From Glandiceps talaboti (lineage: Eukaryota; Hemichordata; Enteropneusta; Spengelidae): a DNA stretch of 64,000 bases. Location: contig NC_135558.1 of assembly GCF_964340395.1 (NCBI RefSeq), forward strand, positions 12,380,001 to 12,444,000. Reading direction: 5' to 3'. Both the position numbers and the translations under genes were made by a program. The notes under the pieces were generated by a model. The model did no database searches, had not been told where the DNA came from, and saw nothing but the letters and a program-made list of their open reading frames with translations. Below are positions 44,894 to 57,588 of the stretch, one piece after another. Position 1 is the stretch's first letter, and every line of letters starts with the position of its first letter.

Positions 44894-47040
44894 GTAAGTT
44901 AGTTCGCTAGGGCTATTATACCGTCCACTTTTTCGTCACCAAGACTGGTGAGTTCTCAATCCCATGTTAGTTTTCAGTTCGTTAACGTCACCCTTGTATA
45001 TGTAGCTTGAAATCCCTTGATTTTGGAGAGCGTTGGTTCAAAAATCGACGCCCTTTCTTTTATATTGGGTCGAGTAACCAGTGTCTGTCACGGCTGGCTC
45101 GAGCTCATGGGATTGTGTGTGTGTAAATGGAACGTTCGCATGGTGTCGTTTTTGAATCGTATGGAAATGATCGTTCATTCGCGTCATCGCGACCGACATA
45201 GTAAGTGTAGGTGGTAACCATACACTGTACATTCACCAAAATGGTAACTTCCACGACAAAAAAGATGTATAGGTTACTCACAAAGGAGATTGAAACAACA
45301 GGAAATATGCCACATCCTTACTTTCGATTTTCGAAATTGAAGTTAATTATGGGATGATGGTGTGCCATAACATACCAAAGGAGGAATTAATTTCACCATT
45401 GATTTCACTATCTTGAAATATTGTAGTTCAAACCATCATTCAAAGTATCCCATGCTTGTCTGTTTTTCCCCCTATCAAATCGCTGAATGTCCTTACATAC
45501 ATGTTTGCAATCAGAGAAGTGAATGACTCATTCTCAACAGATCGAATTGTAAACAGATGTCGCGTCATGTCAAGTCTATCACATACGTTCCAGTGTTAGT
45601 TTGCTCTTGTAATGTTAATGGTATGCTCATAACACATTATTTTCTACTACTGGCTTTCTCGTTGAGGTGTCAGACATTTTCTTAATTTGTACCAGCTATG
45701 TAAGTAAAGTAATTACAATGTATCACTACTTACTACTTGATAATAATTATAGTACAGGTTATTATATATCCTCACCTTCCTTGACCCCACACATGACTTA
45801 ATAGTACATCAATAATAATATTGGAGTGTGTACAGATTGTTTTCTGAAGAGGTTGGTCCAGTGATAGCCAGCTGAGAGGCCAATTTTCGCCAATAATGTC
45901 ATTGACTTCTCTTGTTCACATGGGAATGTTGTAAAATTCACAGATTTTATACTAGGCTACATAGTTATCCTCTAGATATGTTCGCTACTAGAAGATTTTG
46001 CGATTTTACAATCTTAAGTTATGTTTAAAAGAAACTATTTTTTTCCTAATTGCTAGATTGGTACTTTGTGTTCATGTAATGTACAATGCATTTTAGTCAC
46101 TACTTGTTTTTGACACTTTTGTTTTCCCCAGCCGAAATAAGTGAAAATAAGTCTTTAGCGAAAATTTCCAGGTTTACAACTTACATTTTACAAGTTATAC
46201 ATGTACATGTACACATGCAGTTTTAGAACACTTGATGTACACATCCTTTTGTTTCTAACAGAACTGCTTGTCTTTTTTAGGTCACATGTAAAACAGCGTG
46301 TCAATCCATTGATGGTGATGCAAATCATGTGTATGCTAGGGAGTCTTACCCCATTCCTTTCCCTAACATTATACTAACCCTAGCCCCCTAACTTGAATAT
46401 ATATAGCAGGTCCACTGTTTTCCATTTTTGTCATCATTTCTATCCTATCAGGTTCTCTGTATAAACCATCTTTTGCTATTCTGATTTCTAGTGTAGTGAG
46501 TAACATACACATGTACATGTACATGTATGTAAGTCTTCATATGGAACAAAAATTATGCAAAGAAAAGCGTTTGAATCAGGACTGTGTTGTCTTTCATTTG
46601 TAAACACACATTGTACAAATGTACATGAAGACTGATTTGACATCTTTGTTGTATAGTTGTATGGATGTCAGTTTAATAAATGTGAAATGTCAATGACGAC
46701 AAAAGAAAGTTGTTTCAATAAGGGAAGCAAGGAATTTTGTTAAGTGTGTTGCTGTAGGGAATAAGTATAAGTGTTTGCTAAATGAAAATATGAATTTAGA
46801 AATTTGAACTACTTGATTACATTTTTCAAGGATTACCACTTACAGTTATTATCAACACAGTTGCCTCTCATTTTACAAATTTATAGGTGTAGCATTTGGT
46901 AAATAACACATCCCATTAGAGAAACAAGATACTATAACCAATGGGAGTCAACACGTACATTTCTATCAAACAGTACACGTACAGTGTGTTGCAGGGTACC
47001 GTTCACTGGTTCAATGATATACGTGTAACCGCACAGACGA

Positions 47041-47292
47041 AGATTGAATGAATACAGTTTATTGCAACATTTTGTCTAAATGAAAAAACTAATTTGCCAC
47101 CATGCAGACATCAAAACATGGGCACCCACGTGTTTGTGCCTACATGTAGTTGCAGTACGTTTAAATAGTTTATTTCATTGAGACGAAATGTAGCAAGAAA
47201 TTACTACATTTGTATCTTGGTGTTAAAGTGTAGAATGGGCAGCTTCTTTGGTTTCTGCAAGGTTGTATCAAACAGAGCCAGTGAACACTACC
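47041..47292. repeat. Dispersed repeat family, copy 2 (partner at 8652)
   Basis: Aligns with 8652-8905 in the same orientation (TTGAATGAATACAGTTT, GCCACCATGCAGACATCAAA, GGTTGTATCAAACAGAGCC). Confidence 0.85.
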
Positions 47293-47777
47293 ATGGAATA
47301 ATTTAGTCCTGTGTCATGATCAAGGGTTCTTATTACTTACAAGGAATGTTCTACCTGTTCAGGTTGACAGACTTTGTCAAACTGTCTGTTTGCTGGCTTT
47401 TACCACTGTTGACCTGAACAGGTGAAACGTTATTGATAATTAGATTGTAATACAAAACTCATTATTATTAGTAGTAGTATAGTATATGTAGTTGTTTTTG
47501 TACCCATTTATTGCTGGAACAGACTGTGTAAACATCTAATTACCCAAAACTGTAATAATACACAAAAATGTATTTGTATTAATAAGAATAATATAGTATT
47601 ATTTGACCATTATCGGGAGTTCTTGTTGTTCTTACGTTTGCAGGTGCCAGGTTTTACAGATCCTGATTATTCCCATCAATAGAGTCACATTGTCAGTTGA
47701 TAATACTAGTACACCAATATAAAAAAACATGTAGCCAATATACTAACTAAAATGGCGTAATATCACTTGAGTTTAAA

Positions 47778-47975
47778 GGGGAACAAAGGTGTGGCTGAGT
47801 TTGTGTTTGTTTCTTTCCCACAATGCATTGTCCCTGTGTACAGCAGGTCACACCAAAGCCAGATTTGTCAAGTGTTATAACTCTATTTGAATAGAGGAGT
47901 GCAGAATTGATGAAAATGACTTTTGTGGGTTCCCTTTAGAATAGAGAAATGCAATCAGCCATATTTTTGTTCCCC
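47778..47975. mobile_element. Short element with GGGGAACAAA inverted ends
   Basis: GGGGAACAAAGGTGTGGCTGA faces the inverse of TCAGCCATATTTTTGTTCCCC across about 150 bp. The centre contains CACAATGCATTGTCC. Target duplication not visible. Confidence 0.65.
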
Positions 47976-48354
47976 GGTATTAAAAGTAAATATGGAAGGG
48001 AAATGATGAAATATGCAGACATATTTTGTACCTATTCTTCACATGTCAGCTACATGTAAATGTACGACTGTATGAAAGAAAAGGGAATATGTAACCAGGC
48101 AGCCATTATACATTTAGGAGATTTCTGTTTTGTAACCATGCCAGGAAATTTAATCGTGATTAATCCATGGTGTAATGTATACTATTTTAACACTTCAATT
48201 ATTTTGACCATAATCTGAATGTGTGATGTCATCATTCTGTCTTTCATGGTATTAATAACATTGATACTCAGTATTACAAGTGAGGTACATGTAACTGTGT
48301 AGATAGATACATGTAAGTAGTTTATCAGGGATATTTGACTTGCAAGTGACATGT

Positions 48355-48810
48355 AGCTTTAATACATGTAATTTCAAGATAGTAAAGGTGGGAAGGTGCG
48401 ACCATTCTTACAAAATAAAAAACAAATGACGCTAAATGAAAGAAATAGAAGTCGAGGTAAATAAAGAAATCGAGCTGTATTCACTTCATCAGATTTTAAT
48501 CAGATTAATAGATACATTTACACGTAGGTAGGTCCATGATAGACAGTTCTCCACTGTCTATGGTTTCATTAATTCATTAATATTTGGCATACAGCTTTAC
48601 TAATTTCAAGATAAAAAGGTGAGAAGCTGACAATTAATGTCGTAACAAAATTTAAAACAAATGACACTAAATGAAGGAAATACATACATGTATAGAGGTA
48701 AATAAAGAAATCAAGCCGTATTCACCAACATCAGATTTTAATCAGATTGATAGATCGATAGATTGATATATGTACATTCATATTTGGCTTGCAGCCTTTA
48801 ATAATTTCAA
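48355..48810. repeat. Two-and-a-bit tandem copies, unit about 235 bp
   Basis: TAATTTCAAGATAGTAAAGG, GAGGTAAATAAAGAAATC and CATCAGATTTTAATCAGATT recur in order from about 48368 and again from about 48601; a third copy begins at about 48800. Confidence 0.85.
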
Positions 48811-49195
48811 GATATTTTTCGTCTTCTAGTGCAGAGACTTGGATATATGACTCAAAATACTGGCTTAACACAGTATACATTGTATGTACATATATACATA
48901 TAAAATGATTTGCATGTACTAGTATATCATTTTGGCAAACAGCATTTTCAATCCAGATAGCCAAGTATCTGGCATACGGTATATTATACCATTGTACATG
49001 CATATGTCTCCCAAAGAATAGAGACAAATGATTAGATCTGACTCGACATACTGGCGTTGACAGTACATGTATATCATGTTCTGAAGAATAACATTTCCAA
49101 GCCATAGTAGAATAGAAAGTGATACTTTCAAAATAATTTCAAGCCGGATAGCCAAATCTGTGGTATATAAATCTCCCAAAGAATGAAGTCAAAGG

Positions 49196-49196
<1 letters not shown>

Positions 49197-49280
<84 letters not shown>

Positions 49281-49290
49281 CACACATATG

Positions 49291-49323
<33 letters not shown>
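49197..49323. repeat. (GT)n-(AT)n-(AC)n compound microsatellite
   Basis: GT to about 49260, TA to about 49281, then AC to 49323: a self-complementary tract able to form a long hairpin. Confidence 0.96.
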
Positions 49324-49326
<3 letters not shown>

Positions 49327-49329
49327 GTA

Positions 49330-49775
49330 TTATTCCCCAATATTTTTCTTCATACAAACAAGGAAAAGGTGAATGACATAGGACTTCAGGAATGAGTAAT
49401 GAGTACTTTCCAGCTGAATGAAGAAAAATGTTGTTAGAGGATTATGTAATTATACCTGCATAAGTGTAATTCTTGAAAAAAATGTAAAAAAATAAGTGAG
49501 TTTGAATGTTTTAATTTGCACTGCATGACCAATGACATGGAAGTACATGGACATTGGTCTTGACATTAGCCAGTTAACTGAATTGTCAAGATACATTGTC
49601 AGCTGGTTGCCCCTACTTGCCCTTGGAATGATACAAGGACTATACTAGGAGGTACATTTGTACAACCAGCCAAATTATGCATCTCAACAGTGCAGTAAAC
49701 AGACATAGAATGACGAGTGAGTAAATCCCTATTTTCTGTCTGAACACCAACAGCTTAGCTTGCATGTTATGTATT
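49330..49775 (+). mobile_element. Palindrome-headed repeat family, copy F (interrupted)
   Basis: Starts TTATTCCCCAATATTTTTC and continues through a shortened head (AGCTGAATGAAGAAAAATG) and TAATTATACCTGCATAAG. After about 100 unrelated bases (about 49558-49660) it resumes at ACAACCAGCC to TTTTCTGTCTGAA...AGCTTGCATG. Confidence 0.75.
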
Positions 49776-50384
49776 ACATCATTTACCCGCTGTCACAAAG
49801 TTACATTGTATCTCTGGCTCATTTGGAGTGTATAAATTGTAGCAATGTGTGGAATGAATACCAAATTAGAACCTGCCTTTAAATATCATGATTGAAACTA
49901 TCACTATGAAGTACTTAGTATGACTTTGATGTTCATGTACAAATGTACATGTATACATGTGTGCAGTCAACAGTGTGATACATCCATTTTGACATACTAG
50001 TTGAAAACTAGGATCTTTGGTATTTTGTCACTCATTATGATTCCTTTAGTGTGCACCTCGGAAATATGAGACACAGAGTTTGCAAGTCACTTTGTGAAAG
50101 ATCACTTCAGACTAAACTAAAGAAAAGTATGACCTGGTAGCACCATGCATGGTGAACAATATCACCATGAATTCCCAATGTTTGAACCCATAAATGGTCT
50201 TGAAATTACAACATATTAGGGACAGTGATGGTACATGTACATGTGTAATGATCATGATGTTGAGGGATGAGGGTACATTGTACATAATGTATGTTTAAGT
50301 GGTGGGGGGAGGAGTTGGTATCCATAGTAGAAATTCATGCTACATTTTTGTATCTCATGTCATGTATTGGGTCAGTGGAGGTGG

Positions 50385-50930
50385 GGAATGCATAGTTGAA
50401 ATTTGGATTTATCATGTGGGGAGGGAGGCGGTAATCCATAGTTGAAGTTCAGGTTATCCCCACTTCCCCTGACCCTCACACATACCATGTATTGCATAAT
50501 GTCATATCTGGGATCAGGGGAGGTGGGAATCTATAGTTGAAATTTGGATTTATCATGTGGGGAGGGAGGCGGTAATCCATAGTTGAAGTTCAGGTTATCC
50601 CCACCTCCCATGACCCTCACGCATGACATATATCGCATCATGCCATGTGTGGGATCAGGGGAGGTGAGGAATCCATAGTTTAGATCGTGGTATACATATA
50701 TCATGTGGGGATCGAGGGAAGGGTAATCCACAGTTGAAATTCAGCATGTACAAATGTACACATGTGGAGAGGGAGGGTAATCCACAGTTGAAATTCAGAA
50801 TGTACAAATGTACACATGTGGAGAGGGAGGGGTAATCCACAGTTGAAATTCAGGATGTACACATATCAATTATCATGTGGGAAGGAAGGGGTAATCCACA
50901 GTTGAAATGTATGTGGAAAGTTGATAGCAG
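50385..50930. repeat. Nested tandem repeats: about 138-bp units, then about 65-bp units
   Basis: Two copies of a unit with ATCATGTGGGGAGGGAGGCG and GTTCAGGTTATCCCCAC (50400, 50538), followed by about four shorter units with GGTAATCCACAGTTGAAATT. The short units are derived from the end of the long ones. Confidence 0.88.
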
Positions 50931-51110
50931 TAATCAATACAAGTGCATGTGTATACAAAAGGCAGAAATTCAAATATGTGTGACTTGGTTTTACCTATAA
51001 TAAGTTGATTGCTTTAGTTATTGATCAGACTCCTTTTGCTAAATGAAATCTACCTTGTATCACTCTACACTGAACTGATAAGGTTCAGTAATGCTATAGG
51101 CATCGCTAAG

Positions 51111-51113
<3 letters not shown>

Positions 51114-51157
<44 letters not shown>
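51114..51157. repeat. (CTGT)n microsatellite
   Basis: About 11 CTGT units then a short GT run. Confidence 0.95.
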
Positions 51158-51194
51158 GTGTGTGTGTAAACATTAAAAAATGTATTTAAATGTG

Positions 51195-51500
51195 CCTAGC
51201 AACAAGATCACACCCATAGCAACAGCCAAATGATTGTGTATATTGTAAAGATAACAACAGTGATTAATAGACAAATGAATAAAATTTCAAAAAATGTATG
51301 CAAATATACAAATGTACCTAGCAACAAGACCACAGCAACAGCCAAATGATCAGGAATATTGCAAGATGACATCAGGGATTCATAGTCCAGTGAACAAGCA
51401 TTCAAAAAATGTATGTAAATATGTCTAGCAACATGACCACGCCCATAGCAACAGCCAATTGATCGCTAATATTGCATAGATAACAACATGGTTGGATAGG
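51195..51500. repeat. Tandem array, unit about 112 bp, nearly three copies
   Basis: TAGCAACAAGATCACACCCA, TAGCAACAAGACCACAGCAA and TAGCAACATGACCACGCCCA start successive units, each followed by ATAGCAACAGCCAA and an ATATTGCA segment. Confidence 0.85.
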
Positions 51501-52922
51501 CAACTGGATAGTCATTCAACAAATGAATACCTATACTTAGCATGGATCAACATGTGGATAAACATTTTTTAATAAACTATACAGTTGTGGTACAAAGCCA
51601 TTGGCACTATTTTTGTGTACATTGCACAGTGTAATATGAAAGCATCCCTATGCCTGTTGTGTTGCATACATGTACATTAACCTGTCGATACGCTTTCAAA
51701 CACCTCGTGCCTATTTACATCATGGGGAGACTTTCCAATAAAATGACTTGAGAATGATGCAGTACATGTAGAGAAGATTGAATAGTGAACTGTTGATGTG
51801 ATATTGATGTACTAGTAGCTTAGACACTCAGACAGCCAGTTGAAGCATTTCAATAACCTTCGCTGTGTGTTGTTGAGATCCCTCCCAAGTAGGACTGACC
51901 TGCATGTTAGTATCACAAGTGCTAAGTGAAACTGAGTCTGAGTGTGTGATAATCACTTACAATGCCTCCATTGTACATGTTATATTAGTCAGGCAGGGGT
52001 TGTAGGTATGAAAACTGGAATAATAGTCTAGTTAAAGTGACATCATTTCCATACATTATACTGCAAAACCTAATACATTTGTACCTGAGGTAGACTCCGA
52101 GCCAGGAACAACTGTGAGTGAGGTTGAGCACTTGCACATGTACATGTATGTACAGTTAAAGGTACTAGAGAATGCACCTCAGAGACCAGTGTCTGTGAAA
52201 TAAAGTTGTAGAGACTTAAATTCTCCCCAATCTTTGTGATACATGTACAAAATCCTACATTTCTCCTGGTCCTATTGAAATAATAAAGGAAATTTGGGGT
52301 TCACCATCTTGTTTTCAAGGAAATCAACAACCTTTGAAGTATTTGGCAGCCATATTGGATTCTAAGATGACGTTGATTATGTAGTAATGATAACATTTTG
52401 ATCTCTATTTCAAATATTTGTTTAGCGATTCTTGAATTTTTTTTCTTGATTTTAACTGAGAATAAGATGGACTTTTTGTGCACAAAGTAACAACAGAATA
52501 TTAAAAAGTTTATTTCCGAGGCACATTTCACATTGTTAAAATCAATGGGCCATCATTTTAGATATATACCAAACATAAGTTTCGTAATAGGAGAGTGGAG
52601 ACTAGTGATTGTAATATCCACGTAGGTTTACCTTACAATGTACATGTACAACTGCACTGTGGTTAAAGAAAAACACTTAGAATAGAAATACAATACTGCA
52701 TGTTTTCAGGATTCGGTACAATGCCAAAAAAAAAGATCTGAAAGGCATTTCTAAACCACTCTTATTTCATTTGGCCTTACTCATAGACAAGTAGACTACA
52801 CGTACATGGTTAACCAAGCACAGCCTGGAATGTACAAGGCCTTTTACTGCTGTATAATTCCCTCCAATGAACATACAGGTTCAAGGATACAATGTATATG
52901 TCTTTAGTAAAAAAAATAAGTG

Positions 52923-53306
52923 TAAGGCCAGAAAAAAATATATATATCTGGTTCTGGTCAGGGTAAACTTTCTAAAGTGGAAGCAAATGTTTTTTTTCTA
53001 TTTTTTTTTTTTTTTTTTTTTTGCAAATTAGTAAATACACATTTTTTTTGACACTTTACATACTCTGTTCTATCATATTTATCTCTTGAAAAACTTCCTT
53101 TTTCTTCGAAGCAGTTTAGGCTTTGTATTTAAGCAGTCTTGGCATGTACATGTAGGGTAGATTTCAGCTGCTTGTTCTCCTGATATCAGGAATAAATAAG
53201 GAACAGGAAAGCAAAAATTATTGGAAAAAAAAGGATCGACGCGGGGGTATTCAGGGCACGCGCGCGCTGACCAGAACCAGATTTTTTTTTTTTTTCTTTA
53301 GCCTAA
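52923..53306. mobile_element. Element with CTGGTTCTGGTCAG inverted ends
   Basis: TAAGGCCAGAAAAAAAT then CTGGTTCTGGTCAG at the left (52923-52965) faces the inverse CTGACCAGAACCAG, T-run and TTTAGCCTAA at the right (53268-53306). Between them lie a T-run of about 20 bp and, at 53235-53275, a strikingly GC-rich piece (ACGCGGGGGT, GGGCACGCGCGCGCTGACC). Relatives at 16489 and 18060. Confidence 0.75.
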
Positions 53307-54066
53307 TACAGCAACAAAAAATATATTGCGTTGGGAACAGGAGACTGCAAGGGAGAATGATAATGAAACACCAGACCTTGTGATTCTTCAAGGCCCTGTA
53401 ATCGCTCAGCAGTTTTTTCCTACTTTGCATTCACTTTCCCTAGTCAATAATTTACCCAATTTTTACATGAAATTGTTGAATCATTCTGGTTAACTGAATT
53501 ACATGTACCTCTGTACTCGTCATTCTGTGTATACTTGCTTCAACAAATTGTGATTGATGTCTGTATATAAAAAAACGTACAGGCATGAAAGAGGTATGGC
53601 CTGTTTATTTCTTTGATAAAAAATTAGATCAAATACATTTGAATTGAAAAAAAAGTTGCAGTTATAACAGAGACCAGTATTGAGGGGGGGGGGGGGGGGG
53701 GAAGGGGTCTGTAAATTGTAGTACCTCAGAATAGAAGTCTTACACTTCAACTTTTACTGTTACTTTTACTGAAACTCAAACCCATTGTTAGTTAAAATCC
53801 AGAAGAAAAACTTGGGATCACCGTGCAATATTTCTGAGTAGGGCAGAAAAGTATTTCAAAATGGTCACCAAATACTGTGCAGGTAACACTATGGGAAATT
53901 GACAGATTGACAGTTTTCTTAAACTAAAGATACATTGATTTGTATTGAACAACCAAATTTCAATTAATGGTTTCAGAAAGACCAGGAATAAGCTTTCATA
54001 TGGCAAAGTTTAGGATGACTCATAGCCCAGAGACTTGTCATTGGCTGTTTAATTCACTGATCCTGT

Positions 54067-54132
54067 ACATGTAGTGATGTACATGTACATACATTGTATG
54101 TTGACATACATATACATGTACATCACTACATG
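54067..54132. other. Perfect 21-bp-arm hairpin of TACATGTA type
   Basis: ACATGTAGTGATGTACATGTA and its exact inverse face each other across about 24 bases; pairing weakens inward but continues (CATAC/GTATG-type). Confidence 0.85.
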
Positions 54133-54819
54133 TTGGAGCACTAGATTGAAAACCAAGGACAAGTCTGTAGATGATCGGGATCATTTGGATTTTCAAACCA
54201 ATCAGTCCTCAAGGTACATTCTTCCTTGATAAAAGGACACCAATTTGTTGATGTTTTTGGTATAATGGACATCCTATTTATACAGTGACCTTACCCTTTC
54301 CGAATATAGTATAATACCTTTCATGTGATTTCCTTTCTTTCAAAGGTTATATCAGGTCATGTTTGATTTATTTTATACAGATAAAGTGCACCATACAAAA
54401 ACAGTAATTTAGAACCATTAGTGCAAATTAGATCGAAAAAATACCAAAATGCAATGAACTTAACAGTAACATGTTGTTTGTAATGTATTTGATTATTATT
54501 TTCTATTAAAGGATAATAAGTGAAATGTTATATTTGAGTTGTTAATTGAAATGAAAGCCTTTAGTCAGCATGTTGTCATGACCTTTGAACTTTAAATGGT
54601 AGCATAATGATGACATTACCATCTATTGAGTGTGATTTGATTTAATGCATTAGTGTGCTGAACAGTACATCCATCAACTGGACCATTGATACATTTTGTG
54701 TCTAGTTGAGTTTGTTGTTAAGGATTGAATAGATGTAATGAGCCAATTTATCACTTTTATCAGGCTGCTTTGCTTGAGTGTTTTGGTGCCATTAGAGGTC
54801 TAGATACATGTATCAGAGA

Positions 54820-55540
54820 GGAAGATATTTGAAGAAAATAACATACATTTATTTAGTGTTTTTATGTTGTATGATTTGAAAAATCTGGTACATGTAACAG
54901 GGATGGGAACATCAGATGAAATTTACATGTTTTGATGCAATTAGAAGTCTAAATATCAGAGAGGAAGATATTTGAAGAAAATAACATACATTTATTTTGT
55001 GTTTTTATGTTGTATATTTTGAAAAATTTGGTACATGTAACAGGGATGGGAACATCAGATGAAATTTACATGTTTTGATGCAATTAGAAGTCTAGATATC
55101 AGAGAGGAAGATATTTGAAGAAAATAACATACATTTATTTTGTGTTTTTATGGTGTATATTTTGAAAAATCTGGTACATGTAACAGGGATGGGAACATAA
55201 CATGAAATTTACACGTTTTGATGCAATTACTAGATATCAGAGAGGTAGAAATTTGATGAAATTAACACAAATTTCTATGGATTACATTTATTAAGTGATT
55301 TTAGGTTGAATTTGTATAATTAATTTGAAAATCTGTTACATGTAACAGGGGTGGGAACATCAGATGAAATGTACACGTTTTGATGCAATTAGAAGTCTAG
55401 ATATCAGAGAGGAAGAAATTTGATGAAATTAACATACATGTAGATTTCTTTACATTTATTTTGTGTTTTTATGTTGTATAATTACATGTAATTTGAGACT
55501 CTGGTAATGTAACAGGGATTGGAATATCAGATGAAATTTA
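54820..55540. repeat. Tandem array, unit about 142 bp, five copies
   Basis: GGGATGGGAACATCAGATGA registers copies at about 54900, 55043 and 55184, with diverged copies at about 55346 and 55515. Each unit contains ATCAGAGAGGAAGA and GTGTTTTTATGTTGTAT. Copies two and three are nearly identical. Confidence 0.92.
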
Positions 55541-56689
55541 CACTTTTCCAAATACATGATGTATATTCAATGTTTTTGTCTAAATTGTTTCTGGTAACAC
55601 GAACAGAGAGGGTGAAATGGACAGTTTTTAATACATCTTTATTATTTTTACGTACAGTTTGAAAATTCAATTACAGATAGAGAAAATATGATAAAGTTTG
55701 TACAATGTAGATTTCAATACCTTCAATAACTTAAATTAAACTAGGCAGCTACTAGAACTACAGGTAGGGTAATTTACTGAAATTTACATTGGTTTCTGGA
55801 GATCGGTATTTTTGCAGGGTCCTGGTAAGGATGGCCATATTTACAATGTTCTTCAATCTGGCAAAATAATAATAAAAAATTGGCAAGATTAGGAAAAAAA
55901 TCACACCGTCACTTATTGTACTATGGTGAACCCATAAGCATGTGCCTGAGCGAACATTACTGTTTATTGCTAAAATTTTGGATGGTTCAAAGTTCTACTG
56001 ACTTTATTTTAATTACCATTTCTAAGTCATTCAGACTGTCAAGTATGATTATGAAATGAAAGTATGACCATCATGTACATGATACACTCATTTTTATATT
56101 TTTTTTCTGACTGACCAACTCATAATTTTTAAGTTGTTAAAATGGGAAGTATAAAATTGAAATTACATTGTAAGTAAATTGTGGAAGCACCTTATTACCC
56201 TGTTGGACATCATGAACACAGGGTAAAATATCATCTATTATTAAAAATGTCATGTGTTTACTGTAGTTTGATAATCTAATTACAGGAAAATACAATGTAT
56301 TGGTGCTAAGAATCTAAGTATTAAAAATGCCTGGAGAACACCACAAGATTTAACTATATACATGTATATACACTGTCCTACTGTACAATCCTTTTTTGTG
56401 TCCTCGTAGAGCTTTTACCTGAGTCCATCACCCTTTCACTTTATACTGAATTAAGGTTAGTGAAAACATTAATACTTGAGAACATGGTGTTTTGTCAAGT
56501 AAACTTCACCTTTTCAAGGTCTGTCTGTTTTTTTTGCTGTCATTACAATAATGGCTTTATTCTGTAGGTATGGTAAAACAGGATACTAGTGTCAGATAAA
56601 GGTACATTGTTGTAGGACTTTGTAAGAAAAAATTGTAAAAATAACATCTTAAAATATGCAAAAAAAAACAAAAAAAAAACCCACCACCA

Positions 56690-57160
56690 CCATTAAATAT
56701 CAAAATAAATCTGATAAATAATTCCAGCTTGACTTTTAAAAAATTGACAGTTCTACTGATGTCATTGATATCGTATAAGCAAATATTACTTTCAAACCAC
56801 AGGTTAAAAAAAATCTAAATTTATCCTAGTTTGCCTACTAGAATTGTAAATATTTACCTTGTCAAATATTCAATTGAATATCAAAATGTGTTCAATAAAT
56901 CAATTTGACTTTCAAAATTGGCAATTTTTCTAACATCATTGATATTGTTCAGCATTAATAATAGTTAATTTAGTGTAAACAATACAATGTATATCACTTT
57001 CAAACCAGTTAAACAAAAAAAAGCTAAATTTATCCTAGTTTGTCTTCTAGAATTGTAAGCATTGACCTCATTGAATATTGAATATCAAAATGTATTCAAT
57101 AATTCAGTTTGACTTTTTAAATTGACAGTTTTACAAATGTCATTGATATTATTTGATAAT
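56690..57160. repeat. Threefold degenerate repeat, unit about 185 bp
   Basis: Blocks with GAATATCAAAATG, TTGACTTT, ATTGACAGTTTTACAAATGT-like and CATTGATAT recur at about 56695, 56875 and 57075, together with CTAAATTTATCCTAGTTTG. Confidence 0.8.
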
Positions 57161-57219
57161 AATAATATATTTAGTTTTTTGGCAATATATCAGGATAAAC
57201 AAAAACTAAATTTATAATA

Positions 57220-57588
57220 CAACTGCTGACATCAGACCATGGACAAATAGAACCTGTTACAAACAGGGAAAGTAAAAATAAATGAACTGGATTAATAACA
57301 CTTACATTGTAGCTCAGGATGTTGGAACAGCAGAGACTTGTATTACACACCATGGTTTGATAAGATCAACTGTATGGCCTCTTTATGTGTGCATGAAATA
57401 CCAGGGGAACTGGAAATTTGTTTGTGAACAGCAATGTACTATGTAAAGAGGCCATAAAACTGTTCTTATAAAATGACATGTCTCTGTACTTTCAACATAC
57501 TGTGCCAAGTGTTATTAATCCAATTCAGTTGTTTACTTTCCCTGTTTGTAACAGGTTCCGTTTGTCCACGGTCTGATGCTGACAGTTG
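57220..57588. mobile_element. Foldback element, about 370 bp
   Basis: Arms 57220-57388 and 57428-57588 are inverted: CATCAGACCATGGACAAAT, GAACCTGTTACAAACAGGGA, TGGATTAATAACACTT and ATGGCCTCTTTA all recur in reverse. The short loop is about 40 bp. Ends are approximately CAACTG...CAGTTG; no target duplication read. Confidence 0.9.
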
